The position numbers and the translations under genes are program-made. A model generated the notes under the pieces. That model saw only the letters and a program-made list of their open reading frames with translations. It had not been told where the DNA came from and did no database searches. DNA of 7,373 bases from Nocardioidaceae bacterium (GTDB lineage: Bacteria; Actinomycetota; Actinomycetes; Propionibacteriales; Nocardioidaceae), in assembly GCA_013698435.1 (NCBI GenBank), contig JACCVA010000127.1, forward strand, positions 1-7,373, in the 5' to 3' direction. Below, one piece after another: positions 5,739-7,373 of this stretch. The stretch's first letter is position 1. The number at the start of each line of letters is the position of its first letter.

Positions 5739-6956
5739 CTACCAGCTCGAGCCGGCGCTCGACATCTGCTCAGTGCCGGGTTCGGCGGCGTCCGGAAGCA
5801 CGACACGTCCGCGCAGCTCACGCATGCTGGCGATCAGCGCGCGCTCACGTGGCAGTGACCGGGCGCCCTCGACACCACGGACGAGTCGGTCGCGCAGCAG
5901 TCCGAGATCGACGCCGGCGCGCTGGAACGTCTTGAGCCTTCGCCGCTCGGCCTTGCCGTACGGCTTGACGTGCCGGCGAGCCTGGCGGCGGCCCTGCCAG
6001 CTGACGATGTAGGGCACGTGCTCGGCGTTGAGCCAGCCGAAGGTCGAGTAGTCCGTGAGCCTGGCAGCGATGACGCGGCTCTCGTAGCGTCTGGCCACGA
6101 GCGCGACAGTGACCAGGGTGAGCAGGGTCGGCACGAGCAGGGCGACGTAGACCGCCGGCAGCCCCTCCTGCGTAGTGAAGGACGCGATCGTGTTGTAGCC
6201 CATGTGGAGCATGACGGCACCGCAGTAGCCGGCGACCGGGGCGAGGATGCGGACGCCGATGTGGCGGTAACGGACGGCGAGACCGACTCCGAGCCCGGTG
6301 ACGAGGGTGAACATCGGGTGCACGAACGGGGCGCCAACGCCGCGCAGCACGAACAGCCGTTGCACGGCATCGAGCGCCTTGGTCACGCCATCGCCCGAGT
6401 CGAGCACCTGCTGGAACAGCTGGCCGTAGTACACGATGTTCTCGGTGAAGGCGAAGCCGATTCCGGTCAGCCCGCCGTAGACGATGCCGGCGACGACGGC
6501 GTTGAAGTCGTGGCGGCGCCAGATCACTATGACAAAGATGACCAGTGCCTTGGTGGCTTCCTCCGTCCAGGGAGCAACGAAGACGGCGCTGCGTGGGGTC
6601 GCGCCGGTGCGGTCGCCCACCAGCCCAGCGAGCCATCCGTTCAGCTGGAGGGAGAGGTACGTCGCGACCAGCGCGCCGTACAGCAGCGCCACCACGAGCA
6701 TCCACGCAGGCTCGGGCCGGAGCCGGTCCAGCCAGACGAACAAGGCAGTCAGCGGCAGCACGGGGAGGAAGGCGAAGAGAAGGCTCCACCAGAAGGCGCG
6801 TTGCCCCACCGCGCCGTGGAGCTCGTCGTACAGCGCCCAGCTGGTTGCCATGACGATGGCCGCGATGACCAGGATGACGGCTGCGACGATGCCTCGGCGG
6901 CGACCCGGTGAGGGGTGTGTCGCCTCTGCAGCAGGGAGCAGGGCGGCTGAGGTCAC
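5739..6956 (-). CDS. PrsW-family intramembrane metalloprotease with a basic cytoplasmic tail
   Basis: A 405-residue polytopic membrane protein with about eight hydrophobic segments (roughly 22-41, 55-75, 84-104, 124-146, 152-170, 208-228, 235-256 and 266-289). The four conserved PrsW motifs are present: WTEEATKA with Glu132, Glu133 and Lys136; GFAFTEN with Glu172 and Asn173; HPMFT with His213; and HMGYN with His251 and Asn255. These support an active zinc-type protease within the membrane. In Bacillus subtilis PrsW makes the first cut in the anti-sigma factor RsiW; no sigma or anti-sigma gene is visible here, so the substrate is unknown. After the last segment comes a hydrophilic, arginine- and lysine-rich tail (about 290-405) with no recognised domain. 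The GTG start at 6956 overlaps the stop of the GntR-family gene as GTGA and has no strong Shine-Dalgarno sequence, so translation is probably coupled. The open frame extends upstream to 7172, but that part overlaps the regulator and looks like shadow sequence. Confidence 0.9.
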   Translation of the reverse strand: MTSAALLPAAEATHPSPGRRRGIVAAVILVIAAIVMATSWALYDELHGAVGQRAFWWSLLFAFLPVLPLTALFVWLDRLRPEPAWMLVVALLYGALVATYLSLQLNGWLAGLVGDRTGATPRSAVFVAPWTEEATKALVIFVIVIWRRHDFNAVVAGIVYGGLTGIGFAFTENIVYYGQLFQQVLDSGDGVTKALDAVQRLFVLRGVGAPFVHPMFTLVTGLGVGLAVRYRHIGVRILAPVAGYCGAVMLHMGYNTIASFTTQEGLPAVYVALLVPTLLTLVTVALVARRYESRVIAARLTDYSTFGWLNAEHVPYIVSWQGRRQARRHVKPYGKAERRRLKTFQRAGVDLGLLRDRLVRGVEGARSLPRERALIASMRELRGRVVLPDAAEPGTEQMSSAGSSW

Positions 6957-7373
6957 GCCTGCGAGGCTACCTGGCGCACACCGGGACCGAACCGGCTCAC
7001 CTCGTAGGCGATCACGCGCTCGACCTTCTTCTTGTCGCCCTTCGCCAACGCTTCGACGAGCCCGTATTGCGAGGCGGCGAAGCGGACCCAGTCCATCGTC
7101 GTCTTGGGGTAGCCGGCGCCGGCGCGGGCCCGCAAGGTCTTGATCGTGTCGACGAGCTGCGTGTTGGGGCACAGCGAGAGCAAGGTGTCGCGGAAGGTGA
7201 ACGCCGCGTCCGCCGCGCCGTCGAGGTCGCCTTGGTGCGCGTTGTCCAAGATCACGTCGATGTGGGACCGCAGACCTTCGTACTGCAGCGACGAAAGGTG
7301 TCCGGCGAGGCTGGCGATCGCCGGCGGTTCGAGCAGCATCCGGACGTCGTCGATCTGGGCAAGCTGATCGAGA
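6953..7373 (-). CDS. GntR-family transcriptional regulator, C-terminal FCD effector domain (5' end outside window)
   Basis: The frame is open through the right edge, so only the last 139 residues are seen; an in-frame ATG at 7339 is internal. Residues from the edge, LDQLAQIDDVRMLLEPPAI, match the 'evRxxlEPxaa' opening of the FCD domain, the all-helical ligand-binding domain of FadR-type GntR regulators. FRDTLLSLCPNTQLVDTIKTLR (as FRDTLLSLCPN then TQLVDTIKTLR, about 60-81) matches 'FHxaLxxaxgNpxLxxxlxxLr', and LVEALAKGD (about 105-113) matches 'ileAlxxgD'. The DNA-binding winged helix should lie outside the window. By this alignment the histidines that bind metal in many FCD domains are replaced: Arg61, Gln102 and Glu124. 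The gene is translationally coupled to the PrsW protease. Its family is inferred from these patterns by eye; the low conservation leaves some doubt. Confidence 0.75.
   Translation of the reverse strand, partial: LDQLAQIDDVRMLLEPPAIASLAGHLSSLQYEGLRSHIDVILDNAHQGDLDGAADAAFTFRDTLLSLCPNTQLVDTIKTLRARAGAGYPKTTMDWVRFAASQYGLVEALAKGDKKKVERVIAYEVSRFGPGVRQVASQA

Noticed and set aside
5639..5821. 60-codon minus-strand frame overlapping the PrsW end and the GTPase start
   Set aside because: Most of it overlaps the PrsW tail on the same strand in another frame, and its composition is Arg/Pro-rich. Only its last three codons are noted above as a possible leader frame.
5970..6911. Plus-strand open frame opposite the PrsW gene
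   Set aside because: The opposite strand carries all four PrsW motifs and hydrophobic segments; this product has Asp/Glu/His-rich shadow composition.
6957..7172. Upstream extension of the PrsW frame by 72 codons
   Set aside because: The added residues are Arg-rich shadow sequence overlapping the GntR-family gene; GTG at 6956 gives a normal PrsW N terminus and a GTGA overlap.
1..7373. CRISPR array, tRNA, insertion sequence, phage or anti-phage defence island
   Set aside because: I found no spaced repeats, tRNA-like folds, transposase or nuclease motifs. Dynamin-like proteins can take part in phage defence, but nothing else here supports a defence role.

Overview
The window is high-GC DNA, densely packed with genes whose closest family matches are actinobacterial. 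GTG starts, GTGA start/stop overlaps, TANNNT-type -10 boxes and candidate leaderless starts all fit an actinomycete. A Nocardioides-like (Propionibacteriales) host is my best guess, but that is inference from style and gene content, not a database result. I see no insertion sequence, phage gene, tRNA, rRNA or CRISPR array, and no gene-free stretch longer than about 100 bases.

Layout: one gene lies on the plus strand at the left edge, a MarR-family regulator (16-504). It converges on a run of five minus-strand genes. In their own reading order these are: the FCD-domain end of a GntR-family regulator cut by the window edge (6953-7373); a PrsW-family intramembrane metalloprotease (5739-6956); two membrane-anchored dynamin-like GTPases (3915-5642, then 2248-3918); and the ribosome-associated ABC-F ATPase EttA (529-2211).

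The minus-strand genes form translationally coupled pairs. GntR and PrsW overlap by the four bases GTGA, and so do the two GTPases. Between the pairs is a 96-bp gap with a small hairpin, a possible -10 box and a strong Shine-Dalgarno sequence, so the GTPase pair probably has its own promoter. EttA follows the second GTPase after 36 bp and has a -10-like hexamer placed for a leaderless transcript.

Functionally, the GTPase pair is the most interesting unit. Each protein has an N-terminal GTP-binding domain, a long helical middle and a C-terminal membrane hairpin, as in two-component bacterial dynamin systems such as Streptomyces DynA/DynB. Both have an altered G4 motif. The other pair links a one-component regulator, whose FCD domain appears to have lost its metal-binding histidines, to a membrane protease of unknown substrate. 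EttA and MarR look ordinary. I did not find an unmistakably new system; the candidates are the coupled GTPases and the regulator-protease pair.
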